Shown here piece after piece: positions 1-7,087 of a stretch of DNA of 13,972 bases; position 1 is the stretch's first letter, and every line of letters begins with the position of its first letter. The notes under the pieces were generated by a model. The model saw only the letters and a program-made list of their open reading frames with translations, was not told where the DNA came from and did not search any database. The stretch comes from an uncultured Gammaproteobacteria bacterium (GTDB lineage: Bacteria; Pseudomonadota; Gammaproteobacteria; Pseudomonadales; Azotimanducaceae_A): assembly GCA_913041025.1 (NCBI GenBank), contig CAJWGQ010000064.1, positions 1 to 13,972 on the forward strand, in the 5' to 3' direction. Both the position numbers and the translations under genes were made by a program.

Positions 1-974
1 TAGTCCCACGTTTCCCCGGGCGTGGTCTGGTAGTGCCAAACGTATTCCCCTGTATCGGGTCGTAATGCAATTATTGATGCCAGAAATAAATTGTCCCCTC
101 CGCCCGGACTTCGGATTTCCCGGTTCCATGGCGAACCATTACCGGTTCCTATGTAAAGCAGGTCTAATTCTGGATCGTAAGCAAACGAGTCCCAGGCGGT
201 GCCACCACCTCCGTATTTCCACCATTGGCCCTTCCAGGTTTTCGCGGCCATCTTCATAACTTCCGACTCAAAGCCATTTGCCGGGTTGCCTGGAACCGTG
301 TAGAAACGCCAGACCTGCTCGCCTGTTTCGGCATCGTAAGCTGTTACGTAGCCTCGAACACCGTAGTCGGCGCCACCGTTGCCAATGATGACCTTGCCTT
401 TGACTACCCTGGGTGCGCCGGTGATCGTATAGGGCGGCTGTCGGTTTATTGTGTCACGCTTCCATATCACCTTTCCGGTTTGAGCGTTCAGCGCCACCAA
501 GTAACCATCAATGGTGGCTACATATACTTTGTCTCCCCAAAGAGCGGCGCCCCTGTTGACGACATCACAACAAGCATAAGCTCCCCAACTCTTTGGTACC
601 TGAGGATCGTGCTTCCATAACAGTTTGCCAGACACGGCATCCAGCGCGTAGACGACACTCCATGCTGCAGTGAGATACATGACACCATCAGCGACAAGCG
701 GTGTCGTCTGCATGCCACGATTGGTGTCGATATCGTAGTGCCAGGCTAGACCTAGGTCTGCAACAGTGTCAGCATTGATGGAGTTCAGTGGACTAAATCG
801 CTGTTCGTTGTAAGTTCGACCGTGCGACAACCAGTTACCTGGCTCCTCGTTGGCATTTATAATTCGTTGCCCAGTAACAGGCGGCCTTGTTTGGCTTTCG
901 TCATTGTTCGCAGAGTCCTGAGCGCAGGCTATGGTAATAAGAAGTACAAATAAAACCAGCAGCGCTTGTCGCAT
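1..974 (-). CDS. PQQ-dependent quinoprotein alcohol dehydrogenase, N-terminal 324 residues (cut by window edge)
   Basis: Oxidises an alcohol in the periplasm with PQQ as cofactor and passes electrons to the respiratory chain. The frame is open from the ATG at 974 to the left edge. Residues 1-18 form a signal peptide (hydrophobic core [12 protein letters not shown], AxA-type site ACA|QD). Four propeller docking motifs of the form A-x-D-x-x-[TS]-G-x-x-x-W are visible ([11 protein letters not shown] 110-120, [11 protein letters not shown] 161-171, [11 protein letters not shown] 212-222, [11 protein letters not shown] 303-313). C135-C136 is the vicinal cysteine pair that forms the strained disulfide over PQQ in methanol and ethanol dehydrogenases. 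By family analogy E236 and N279 are Ca ligands and D324 in TWD is the catalytic base, the last visible residue. Whether a C-terminal cytochrome c domain follows (quinohaemoprotein type) lies outside the window. The substrate is unknown. It is divergent from the TonB receptor. Confidence 0.9.
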   Translation of the reverse strand, partial: MRQALLVLFVLLITIACAQDSANNDESQTRPPVTGQRIINANEEPGNWLSHGRTYNEQRFSPLNSINADTVADLGLAWHYDIDTNRGMQTTPLVADGVMYLTAAWSVVYALDAVSGKLLWKHDPQVPKSWGAYACCDVVNRGAALWGDKVYVATIDGYLVALNAQTGKVIWKRDTINRQPPYTITGAPRVVKGKVIIGNGGADYGVRGYVTAYDAETGEQVWRFYTVPGNPANGFESEVMKMAAKTWKGQWWKYGGGGTAWDSFAYDPELDLLYIGTGNGSPWNREIRSPGGGDNLFLASIIALRPDTGEYVWHYQTTPGETWD

Positions 975-980
975 GAAGAC

Positions 981-990
981 CCCCCTCCCC
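981..990 (-). promoter_or_regulatory. G-rich Shine-Dalgarno of the PQQ dehydrogenase inside a small predicted hairpin
   Basis: Read on the minus strand the site is GGGGAGGGGG, 6 nt before the ATG, and includes the canonical GGAGG. It is flanked by AGACC (plus 995-999) and GGTCT (plus 977-981). These could pair as a 5-bp stem with most of the Shine-Dalgarno in the loop, ending 2 nt before the start codon. The site is clear; the hairpin is only a possibility. Confidence 0.6.
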
Positions 991-1390
991 AGAAGGTCTA
1001 ACAAGCCTACTTCAGCATTCTGTCACTTACCAGTGGAAATGAGTTCAACGAAACCGGTTAACGACTTGGCTGCAAAAGTCTTCTCTATCTAGTCCGGAGC
1101 ACGGTGCGAGAATCTTGATTGGGGACAAAGATGTTAGTATTTGCGCCTTAATTTGTGCTTGGCATCAGCAATTTAAAATAACCTCCAAATGTTTAGAAAT
1201 TGAATCTCTATGGTGTTGTGCTTTGACATGCTCCGCCGAAAGCGCTTCTGGCACTGGAATCTTCGAGTTGACAGTTTGGTGTTTTTGTTAGATTGTTTAG
1301 TTAATACGTTATTCTATTTGTTAAATATATTTGCAAGAAAAAAATATGTAGAGTTTCGTTTTAATTCTGTTTTTGTGGTTTTGGTAAATT

Positions 1391-1399
1391 GGGAGGGGG
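1391..1399 (+). promoter_or_regulatory. Shine-Dalgarno that sets the TonB receptor start
   Basis: GGGAGGGGG lies just upstream of ATG 1401. It excludes the in-frame TTG at 1389, which would place the ribosome binding site inside the coding region and add M-G-G-G in front of a good signal peptide. Confidence 0.75.
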
Positions 1400-1400
1400 C

Positions 1401-3731
1401 ATGAATAAGAATTTTTTCCAACGGTCTTTGTTGGCTCGATTTGGAGCAGTTCTGGCTGGAGTTATTATGACGAATGCGGTGGGAGCAGCTGATGGTGGCA
1501 GTTCCGATGCGGCAGTTAACGAAGAAGGCCAGATCGAAGAGATTGTTGTTACCGCGACGAGACGAGACCAGGATTTACAAGAGGTGCCGCTTTCGATAAC
1601 CGCACTAAGTGGCGAAGCACTAGATGATTACCGACTTGAGCAGGCAAGGCAACTCGCGAGCGTGGTACCAAATCTCAATGTTCTTCGGACTTATGGGGAA
1701 AATGTCGCGCCAATAATCACCATTCGCGGCGTCAACAGCCAAGGTTGGTCATTTGGTGATCCGGCTGCCACCACAGTCTATTCGGACGACATAGCGTTAA
1801 TCAACGCATGGGCACATGGATTCGCTATGTATGATCTAGAGCGAGTCGAGGTGCTTCGTGGACCACAAGGGACATTATTCGGTCGTAATAGCACTGCAGG
1901 AGCTATGCAATTTATTAGTGCCGGACCAGGTCAGGAGTTGGAGGGCTATGCGAGGCTCACCCAGGGAAATTTTGGTAAAAGTAGAATAGCGGCTGCAGTT
2001 GGCGGCCCTGTTACGGACAGACTTGGCGTGCGAGTCTCCGGCGTCTGGGAGCAGGAAGATGGCATGGTGAAAAATGTGCCGGACAAAGGAAACGCTGGCT
2101 GGACGGATTACTCCGCTATGCGTCTTGTCGCAGATTTTCAGGCGACAGATGACTTTGACATACGTTTTAAAGCACAATTTGGCAAATCGGATGGCTCTCC
2201 TTTGAATTTTCACAACACACTAACCCCGCATCCTTGGCTCGACCTAAATACTGAGGAATATGATCTTACGAGGTTTGAAAATCCCGGGCCTGCAAGTGGT
2301 TACAGAGAAGCAAACTTAGGCCTGACTGAAGATCAGCTGTTTGAGGAGCTGGATGTTAACCTGTTCAGCCTGCATATGAACTGGCAACTGGGAAATGACC
2401 TCTTGCTTACTTCGGTAACAGGTACCGTGGAGATTGATACAGACTCCCTCTACGATGAGGACGGCACAGAACTTGACATTCTCACCGTACGAGGCACACA
2501 TGATATGAGGGGGTTCAGTCAGGAATTACGTTTGGCTTCAAACGATGAATCACCCTTCCAGTGGATTGTTGGGGGGTATTATTCTGATGATTCATCAGGG
2601 AGTACTTTTCTATTTGATTTGACTGATCTTTATCGTATTGCCTATTACTTTCCGGCAGCTGGCTCATTTGAGGGGGCGGATACTGGATATGGGCTTAGAA
2701 ACTTTTTTAATCTGGATACTTCAAGCTGGGCCGTGTTTGCGCATACAACTTATGCATGGACCGATAAATTCAGCACGACGGTTGCTGTCCGAAATACCGA
2801 GGATGACCTGGGTCTAGAGCTCAGTATCAATAGTTATGCGGAGTTTCCGAAGACCTCCATATTATCCTTTTTAGATACATCAAAGTACGAATACTATGGC
2901 GGAGGAGTCACGAGAGGTGCCAGTGAAGGCTGGGACGGACTGACCTGGCGCTTTGGGGCTGAGTATGAGGCTAAGGAAGATGTGCTTTATTATGCCAGCA
3001 TCGCCAAAGGGTATAAAAGTGGAAAGGAAAACCTCTACGGGACAAATGGTTACCCCGTTGCACCGGAAACGGTCGTCTCCTATGAGGTGGGGGTCAAGAG
3101 CCGCTTGGCCGATAATCGTGTTACGTTAAATGCGTCAGCTTTTTACTACGATTACGCGGATTATCAGACTTATGAATATCTCCCCAATCCACCAGGAGTA
3201 GAAACCATGTCTGGCTACAGCTTTATTTGGGGGAACATACCTGAAGTGAGCTACTGGGGCGCCGAGGTTGAATTGATGGCTCGTCCGGTCGACAATCTGC
3301 TCATTCGTATGGCTTATGGTTTTGTCAATAGTGAGATCGAAGAATATTTCGACGACGCACCTATCGACTTTACCGGGAATACGATACTCAATATCAACGA
3401 CAAAGATTTTAGCGCGATCATAGTTTATGACTTTTTGCTCGGCAATGGGGGTAGCCTCTCGCCTCAATTTGAAGCTGGTTACATGGGTGATCTTTATCCG
3501 ACCACTGCCAATGATATTCCTGTGATTGAAGGCTACTGGACGACAAACTTAAGTTTGAATTATCTGAATAGCAGTGGTCGACTGGGTGTCAGTGCATTTG
3601 TTAATAATATTTCCGATGATGTTCAGTTTACTAGGATGCTGTATCCGGACAACGGTGCCTCTCTTGGGACAAGCGGTCACACTATAACAAGGCCTCGAAC
3701 CTATGGTGTTACGTTGAGTTTTGAGCTTTGA
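1401..3731 (+). CDS. TonB-dependent outer-membrane receptor
   Basis: A 776-residue energised outer-membrane importer for a substrate too large or scarce for porins. The start ATG 1401 follows a strong Shine-Dalgarno. Residues 1-30 are a signal peptide (cleavage near AVGAA|DGG). A TonB box EIVVTATRR (47-55) leads into the plug, with VPLSITALSG (62-71), IRGVN (108-112), and the conserved VEVLRGPQGTLFGRNSTAGA at 149-168. The rest alternates like a 22-strand barrel and ends RPRTYGVTLSFEL. Length and style match the large family often annotated as 'TonB-dependent receptor' in marine gammaproteobacteria and sphingomonads, whose ligands are mostly unknown (siderophores, B12, glycans, terpenoids, aromatics). 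The usual C-terminal aromatic residue is replaced by Leu, with Phe two positions earlier. The adjacent PQQ dehydrogenase and symporter favour a carbon-source ligand over iron, but this is inference. Confidence 0.95.
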   Translation: MNKNFFQRSLLARFGAVLAGVIMTNAVGAADGGSSDAAVNEEGQIEEIVVTATRRDQDLQEVPLSITALSGEALDDYRLEQARQLASVVPNLNVLRTYGENVAPIITIRGVNSQGWSFGDPAATTVYSDDIALINAWAHGFAMYDLERVEVLRGPQGTLFGRNSTAGAMQFISAGPGQELEGYARLTQGNFGKSRIAAAVGGPVTDRLGVRVSGVWEQEDGMVKNVPDKGNAGWTDYSAMRLVADFQATDDFDIRFKAQFGKSDGSPLNFHNTLTPHPWLDLNTEEYDLTRFENPGPASGYREANLGLTEDQLFEELDVNLFSLHMNWQLGNDLLLTSVTGTVEIDTDSLYDEDGTELDILTVRGTHDMRGFSQELRLASNDESPFQWIVGGYYSDDSSGSTFLFDLTDLYRIAYYFPAAGSFEGADTGYGLRNFFNLDTSSWAVFAHTTYAWTDKFSTTVAVRNTEDDLGLELSINSYAEFPKTSILSFLDTSKYEYYGGGVTRGASEGWDGLTWRFGAEYEAKEDVLYYASIAKGYKSGKENLYGTNGYPVAPETVVSYEVGVKSRLADNRVTLNASAFYYDYADYQTYEYLPNPPGVETMSGYSFIWGNIPEVSYWGAEVELMARPVDNLLIRMAYGFVNSEIEEYFDDAPIDFTGNTILNINDKDFSAIIVYDFLLGNGGSLSPQFEAGYMGDLYPTTANDIPVIEGYWTTNLSLNYLNSSGRLGVSAFVNNISDDVQFTRMLYPDNGASLGTSGHTITRPRTYGVTLSFEL

Positions 3732-3741
3732 GTTAAACGCG

Positions 3742-3776
3742 ATGACAACGGTCGGCGCTACGCTGGCCGTTATCAT
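3742..3776 (+). terminator. Strong hairpin downstream of the TonB receptor, probable transcription end
   Basis: Ten nt after the receptor stop there is a 16-position stem (3742-3757 with 3761-3776) closed by the triloop CTA. It has one C-A mismatch and two G-T wobbles. The following bases are only moderately T-rich (GATTTTCG, about 10 nt on), so it could be an imperfect intrinsic terminator or a 3' end-stabilising hairpin. Confidence 0.55.
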
Positions 3777-3821
3777 GGTTGTCCTGATTTTCGTTGAGCT
3801 TCTCTTGTAGTAGAGAAATCC

Positions 3822-3903
3822 TTGGTCCAGATTTGGTCACGATACTAATACAGCCATTGACTTACCGACTGGTTTTAAGGATCTTTTGGTCGAGTGTGAC
3901 CAG
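3822..3903. promoter_or_regulatory. TGGTC repeats and palindrome upstream of the symporter, candidate operator
   Basis: TTGGTC occurs at 3822-3827 and 3833-3838, exactly 11 bp apart. It occurs again at 3886-3891 as the left arm of TGGTC-N6-GACCA (3887-3902). A -35-like TTGACT lies between them at 3856-3861, without a good -10. The layout suits a transcription factor controlling the symporter gene about 100 bp downstream. The factor is not encoded in the window. Confidence 0.35.
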
Positions 3904-3992
3904 AAACGTTTTGGTGCGGGTGTTTTGCTGGGGAGTCTGTCACCAGTTGAGAGCATGCGCCAAGGGCCGCTAGGTAAAAAGTCGCGTACTCT

Positions 3993-3997
3993 AAGGA
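3993..3997 (+). promoter_or_regulatory. Shine-Dalgarno that sets the symporter start
   Basis: AAGGA is 5 nt before ATG 4003. The longer open frame from TTG 3886 would add 39 polar residues with no family counterpart and would include the TGGTC palindrome, so ATG 4003 is preferred. Confidence 0.6.
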
Positions 3998-4002
3998 ATG
4001 CA

Positions 4003-5463
4003 ATGAACGAGATATCAAAACCTGATTCCGGGGTAAGTGAATTCCCAGATTCGTCTCAGTCGCGACACATCACAAGAATTTTCTATGGGATGGGCGGCGT
4101 AACTGCTGGGATGGTCTCGGTAGGCCTGGGTATGTTTGTTCTGGTTTACTATAGTCGCGTTCTTGGTTTGTCCGCGGGTCTTGTAGGAACAGCGCTCGCC
4201 ATAGCGCTTATCTTCGATGCGATTTCAGACCCTCTCGTTGGTTATGCTTCGGACAAGTTTCGCTCGCGCTGGGGTAGGCGGCATCCTTTTATGTACTTTG
4301 CGTGCTTGCCTATATCGGTCCTTGTGTATTTTCTGTGGAATCCCCCTCTGGAATCTCTAAACGATCAGAGTCTTTTTATCTATTTAATTTGCGTCACCAT
4401 AACTTTAAGGCTCCTTCTTACGTGTTTTGAAGTACCGAGTATTGCGTTAAATCCGGAACTAACCGACGACTATGATGAGCGTACTCATTTGGCGAACTAT
4501 CGGGTTTGCGCGTCTTGGATTGCGATGACGATTCTTAGTTTTTTGCTTTACGGTTACTGGCTTAGTGATACACCGGAGTATCCAGACGGTCTTTTAAATA
4601 TCGCAGGCTATCAACAGATGGGCCTGGTGAGTGCTATCGCTGTGCTGGCGGCGATGCTTGTATGCGCTATTGGGCTGCACTCTAAGATTCCTGATTTCAA
4701 ACGGCCCGTTCAAAAGCACACGTGGACCGTTGGCGGAACGCTGCGTGGATTGAAGAGTGCTTACTCAGAACCTGCGCTCACCCCATTACTTCTGGCCGGG
4801 ATTTTAATAGCCGTAGGGTTTGCTATCCAAGGGTCGCTGCAAGCCTATTTTTATTCCTACTTTTGGGAATTGAGCACTGCTTCGATTTCTGGGTTGATGG
4901 TGGCTTGGGGTTTAGGTGTTCTATTTGGATTCTTTACGACCTCTTTTCTAAGCCGAGGGCGTGACAAACGAAGTGTCGCGTTGTGGATGCTTGGGGCTTT
5001 GGCGTTCGAAGAGATCTGTTTTCCAGGGCTTCGCGTGATAGGGCTTTTCCCGTCGTCGGAGAGTGCGCTTTACTATCCTCTTATCTTTGTCATTTCGATC
5101 TTTCAGATGACTGTCTATCTTGTGCTGATGGCGATGCTTGCGTCTATGATGGCCGATGTCGCCGAGAAAAGAGAACTTGCTAGCGGAGATCGTGAAGAGG
5201 GAACGCTTTATTCTGCTCAGATGCTCATCAGCAAGATCAGCGGCTCTCTTGGAATTTGGATTTCAGGTTTGATTTTAGAGTTTGTCGATTTCCCGACTGC
5301 GGTGGATGCGATCGAAGTGACTCCGGAGACCGCTCGCAGTCTCGTAATAGTGGCGATCTGTGTGTTTTTGATCTTTTACCCGTTGGCGCTGTTTTGTTTA
5401 TCGCGCTTTAGGATTGATCGAGCAGAGCATGAATCGGATCTGGATCAACTTCGCAATCGTTGA
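4003..5463 (+). CDS. GPH-family (MelB-like) cation symporter, MFS superfamily
   Basis: A 486-residue inner-membrane transporter expected to couple Na+ or H+ entry to uptake of a sugar, glycoside or other small organic molecule. The hydrophobicity pattern fits about 12 helices (for example 35-50, 56-71, 98-112, 174-186, 259-276, 293-312, 354-380, 445-467). Two family signatures are present. The N-half loop is DAISDPLVGYASD (72-84) followed by RSRWGRRHP (87-95). The central signature of the C-half runs from D385 through R397, E399 and G400. P145 and the segment ELTDDYDERTHL (152-163) also fit the family. It lies 271 bp after the TonB receptor and 126 bp before an SDR on the same strand, so an uptake-then-oxidation set is plausible. 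Many GPH members near TonB receptors have no known substrate, and MelB-like sugar specificity should not be assumed. Confidence 0.9.
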   Translation: MNEISKPDSGVSEFPDSSQSRHITRIFYGMGGVTAGMVSVGLGMFVLVYYSRVLGLSAGLVGTALAIALIFDAISDPLVGYASDKFRSRWGRRHPFMYFACLPISVLVYFLWNPPLESLNDQSLFIYLICVTITLRLLLTCFEVPSIALNPELTDDYDERTHLANYRVCASWIAMTILSFLLYGYWLSDTPEYPDGLLNIAGYQQMGLVSAIAVLAAMLVCAIGLHSKIPDFKRPVQKHTWTVGGTLRGLKSAYSEPALTPLLLAGILIAVGFAIQGSLQAYFYSYFWELSTASISGLMVAWGLGVLFGFFTTSFLSRGRDKRSVALWMLGALAFEEICFPGLRVIGLFPSSESALYYPLIFVISIFQMTVYLVLMAMLASMMADVAEKRELASGDREEGTLYSAQMLISKISGSLGIWISGLILEFVDFPTAVDAIEVTPETARSLVIVAICVFLIFYPLALFCLSRFRIDRAEHESDLDQLRNR

Positions 5464-5578
5464 AGAGGAAGAGATTTAGAGCCGCGCTTTCCTGGGCTGT
5501 GGTATTTTACAGTTAGTAGATTGGAAGATGGTTTATAGCTCAGTGACTTTTTTGATAAGCGCTTGAAATACAAATTCT

Positions 5579-5585
5579 AAGGAGG
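5579..5585 (+). promoter_or_regulatory. Near-perfect Shine-Dalgarno of the first SDR
   Basis: AAGGAGG is followed by 4 nt and then ATG 5590. It excludes the in-frame TTG at 5587, which would lie 1 nt from the site. This is the strongest ribosome binding site in the window and suggests high translation. Confidence 0.8.
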
Positions 5586-5589
5586 ATTG

Positions 5590-6354
5590 ATGCAAATTGA
5601 TTTCACTAACAAACGCATACTTGTGACCGGTGGTACCCGAGGAATCGGTCGTGCAATCGTAGAAGCCTTTCTTGAAGCTGGCGCGCGCGTCGCCGTTAAT
5701 GGTAGTACGGATGAAACAACCGATAGGGCGTTATCTGAGCTTAATGCAGGACATATGGCTGTGGCTGCGCCCGGGTCAGTAGGGTCCGTTGCTGCTTGCG
5801 AATCGATAGTTACCGCTGCTGTTGAAGGCCTTGGGGGTCTTGATGTTCTTGTTAACAACGCAGGTGTAGGGGGAGGAGGCCCGGTAGAGGAGACCAAAGA
5901 GGAGGTTTTTGACCAAGTCATGGATATCAATTTGAAAGGTGTCTATTTTATGACCAAATATGCTGCCCCGCATCTAAGAGAGTCGGGGGGCAACATTATC
6001 AATGTCGCTTCTGTTATGGGGATTGTTGGAGCACCATATGGGTCGATCTATGGCGCTTCTAAAGCCGCGGTCATGAGTCTGACTCGTTCGCATGCCTTGG
6101 AATTTGGTTCTGCTATTCGGGTTAACTCGGTTGTGCCCGGAGGCGTGGATACCGATATGCTTCGAGGCCTTGCGAAGAAAATCGCGAAAGATGTCGAGTC
6201 GGGCTACGAGATCCTATCAAAGGATACTGCAGCCCAGCACAGGATCGCCGATGCCAGTGAAATTGCTGGACCCGTGCTTTATCTTGCGTCGGATTTAGCT
6301 AGCTTTGTTACGGGCTCAACGCATGTTGTTGATGGAGGGGAGGTTGTCGACTAA
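5590..6354 (+). CDS. Short-chain dehydrogenase/reductase, classical FabG-like
   Basis: A 254-residue NAD(P)-dependent alcohol dehydrogenase or ketoreductase of the cytosol. The Rossmann glycine motif is TGGTRGIG (13-20). NNAG is at 89-92. The tetrad is N114 (DINLKG), S141 (INVAS), Y154 and K158 (YGASK). There is no acidic residue after beta strand 2 (AVNGST 35-40) and there is an Arg inside the glycine loop, which leans towards NADP(H). The C-terminus LASDLASFVTGSTHVVDGG (232-250) is the standard dimer or tetramer end. The length is typical of the classical class. It follows the symporter on the same strand and probably acts on the imported compound or a product of it. SDR sequence alone does not give the substrate. 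Confidence 0.92.
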   Translation: MQIDFTNKRILVTGGTRGIGRAIVEAFLEAGARVAVNGSTDETTDRALSELNAGHMAVAAPGSVGSVAACESIVTAAVEGLGGLDVLVNNAGVGGGGPVEETKEEVFDQVMDINLKGVYFMTKYAAPHLRESGGNIINVASVMGIVGAPYGSIYGASKAAVMSLTRSHALEFGSAIRVNSVVPGGVDTDMLRGLAKKIAKDVESGYEILSKDTAAQHRIADASEIAGPVLYLASDLASFVTGSTHVVDGGEVVD

Positions 6355-6355
6355 G

Positions 6356-6384
6356 AAGAACCTAAGACAAGGTCTTTAGTTCTT
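6356..6384 (+). terminator. Imperfect hairpin after the first SDR, possible terminator
   Basis: AAGAA (6356-6360) pairs with TTCTT (6380-6384). CTAAGAC (6362-6368) pairs with GTCTTTAG (6372-6379) with one bulged T, leaving a 3-nt AAG loop. Only GTTTAATG follows, so the U-tract is short. Confidence 0.35.
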
Positions 6385-6464
6385 GTTTAATGTGCTTTAC
6401 CTCCTTCTTCCTAAAAGAGGAAATATTGGAGTACTTGTTCTGACGCAATCCAAGCGGTCGTAGT

Positions 6465-6499
6465 AAAAAGCCACCAAAAAAAGAAGCTTCATTGGTGGC
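6465..6499 (-). terminator. Intrinsic terminator of the exported small protein gene
   Basis: Read on the minus strand, an 8-bp perfect stem GCCACCAA / TTGGTGGC (plus 6492-6499 and 6470-6477) with a 14-nt loop is followed directly by TTTTT (plus 6465-6469). It lies 26 nt beyond the stop at 6526. Confidence 0.7.
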
Positions 6500-6525
6500 C
6501 TTCTCTCAGCGATTAAGAGCTCTGC

Positions 6526-6936
6526 TTATTCAGGTATAGAGTTGTGCAGCTCTTCGACAGTGTAAAGATTTCGAGTATCACAAGTTGCAGTGGCAGCCCA
6601 CTCGACCATGACTTTGTCACCAGCACCATCTGTAAAAAAGTTGCCAAATGAGGTGCCCATTGATGGGAAACTTGCCCAGCCGGTCATCAAAACAAAACGT
6701 CCAGCTTCCATATCGCCTGTGAAGGGTGTGAAAATCCATTGGGCAACAGGGTCGTTTACGGCCTTTGCCACTTCGGCAACCATTGCGCCGACCTTACGGA
6801 CATCATCGATGGTCTTGCCTTCATTCAAGACACAATTCCATGTCTCGACAGGACCTGGGGTGGCGTTTGAGTGATCGTCCGCCATGACTGCGATCGATGT
6901 GGAAAATAGAAGAGCTAATGAAATCTGTTTAATCAT
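6526..6936 (-). CDS. Small exported protein with two cysteines, alpha/beta-barrel-like, function unknown
   Basis: 136 residues. Residues 1-19 are a signal peptide (MIKQISLALLFSTSIAVMA|DD), so the mature protein of about 117 residues is periplasmic or secreted. The only cysteines are C35 (ETWNCVLNEGKT) and C119 (ATATCDTRN). Both are in the mature part, so a single disulfide tying the two ends is plausible. The alternation of a short strand, the helix TIDDVRKVGAMVAEVAKAV (42-60), strands (WIFTPFTG, RFVLMTGWAS) and the helix-like SMGTSFGNFFTDG is reminiscent of a dimeric alpha+beta barrel (ABM/NIPSNAP-like). I do not recognise a named family. The Shine-Dalgarno AAGGAA (plus 6942-6947) sits 5 nt before the ATG and an intrinsic terminator follows, so this is a monocistronic unit. 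A binding or accessory role is possible but not shown. Confidence 0.78.
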   Translation of the reverse strand: MIKQISLALLFSTSIAVMADDHSNATPGPVETWNCVLNEGKTIDDVRKVGAMVAEVAKAVNDPVAQWIFTPFTGDMEAGRFVLMTGWASFPSMGTSFGNFFTDGAGDKVMVEWAATATCDTRNLYTVEELHNSIPE

Positions 6937-6953
6937 ATTTATTCCTTATTATT

Positions 6954-6975
6954 TTGGTGTATCGCTCAGCACCAA
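6954..6975. promoter_or_regulatory. Inverted repeat TTGGTG-N10-CACCAA in the leader of the exported protein gene
   Basis: Perfect 6-bp arms (6954-6959, 6970-6975) lie just upstream of the Shine-Dalgarno. It could be an operator or an mRNA hairpin that tunes ribosome access. The arms resemble the TTGGTGGC arm of this gene's own terminator, which may be chance. Confidence 0.25.
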
Positions 6976-7039
6976 GATAATCACCAGCGCGATAGAAGGC
7001 AACATACTTACGTGTACTCAGGTAGTGTTTAACAAATCT

Positions 7040-7087
7040 AAAAAACTACTTCTCAGTTTCTTTTCCAGATTATTAATTAAGTAGTTT
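7040..7087 (-). terminator. Possible intrinsic terminator overlapping the end of the 162-aa gene
   Basis: Read on the minus strand, AAACTACTT (plus 7079-7087, covering the last codons) can pair over 9 bp with AAGTAGTTT (plus 7043-7051). The distal arm runs into six T in total (plus 7040-7045). The 27-nt loop is long, so stability is uncertain. Confidence 0.4.

Larger units (their letters stand above)
975..1400. promoter_or_regulatory. Divergent intergenic region between the PQQ dehydrogenase and the TonB receptor
   Basis: About 425 bp with no convincing gene. It must hold the promoters of both divergent genes. Roughly 1260-1390 is strongly T-rich. A perfect -35 hexamer TTGACA is at 1268-1273, with a poor -10 (GATTGT, 3 of 6) at 1291-1296 after 17 nt; this would read into the receptor. 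AACCGGTT, an 8-bp palindrome, lies near 1050. A 64-codon open frame at 1210-1404 covers much of the T-rich stretch and is probably chance. Confidence 0.4.

Noticed and set aside
225..620. 131-codon plus-strand open frame
   Set aside because: It lies antisense to the PQQ dehydrogenase, whose frame has a signal peptide, four propeller motifs and the Cys pair; the plus frame has no recognisable features.
1389..1400. TTG start for the TonB receptor
   Set aside because: It would place the Shine-Dalgarno inside the gene; ATG 1401 gives a standard signal peptide.
1875..2213. 112-codon minus-strand open frame inside the TonB receptor
   Set aside because: It is antisense to conserved plug and barrel sequence and shows no motif of its own.
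3135..3467. 110-codon minus-strand open frame inside the TonB receptor
   Set aside because: It is antisense to the barrel-encoding part of a well-supported gene.
3886..4002. 39-residue N-terminal extension of the symporter from TTG 3886
   Set aside because: No Shine-Dalgarno, no family counterpart, and it covers the TGGTC palindrome; ATG 4003 has a good Shine-Dalgarno.
6590..6874. 94-codon plus-strand open frame
   Set aside because: It mirrors the exported small protein gene, which has a signal peptide, Shine-Dalgarno and terminator; this frame has none.
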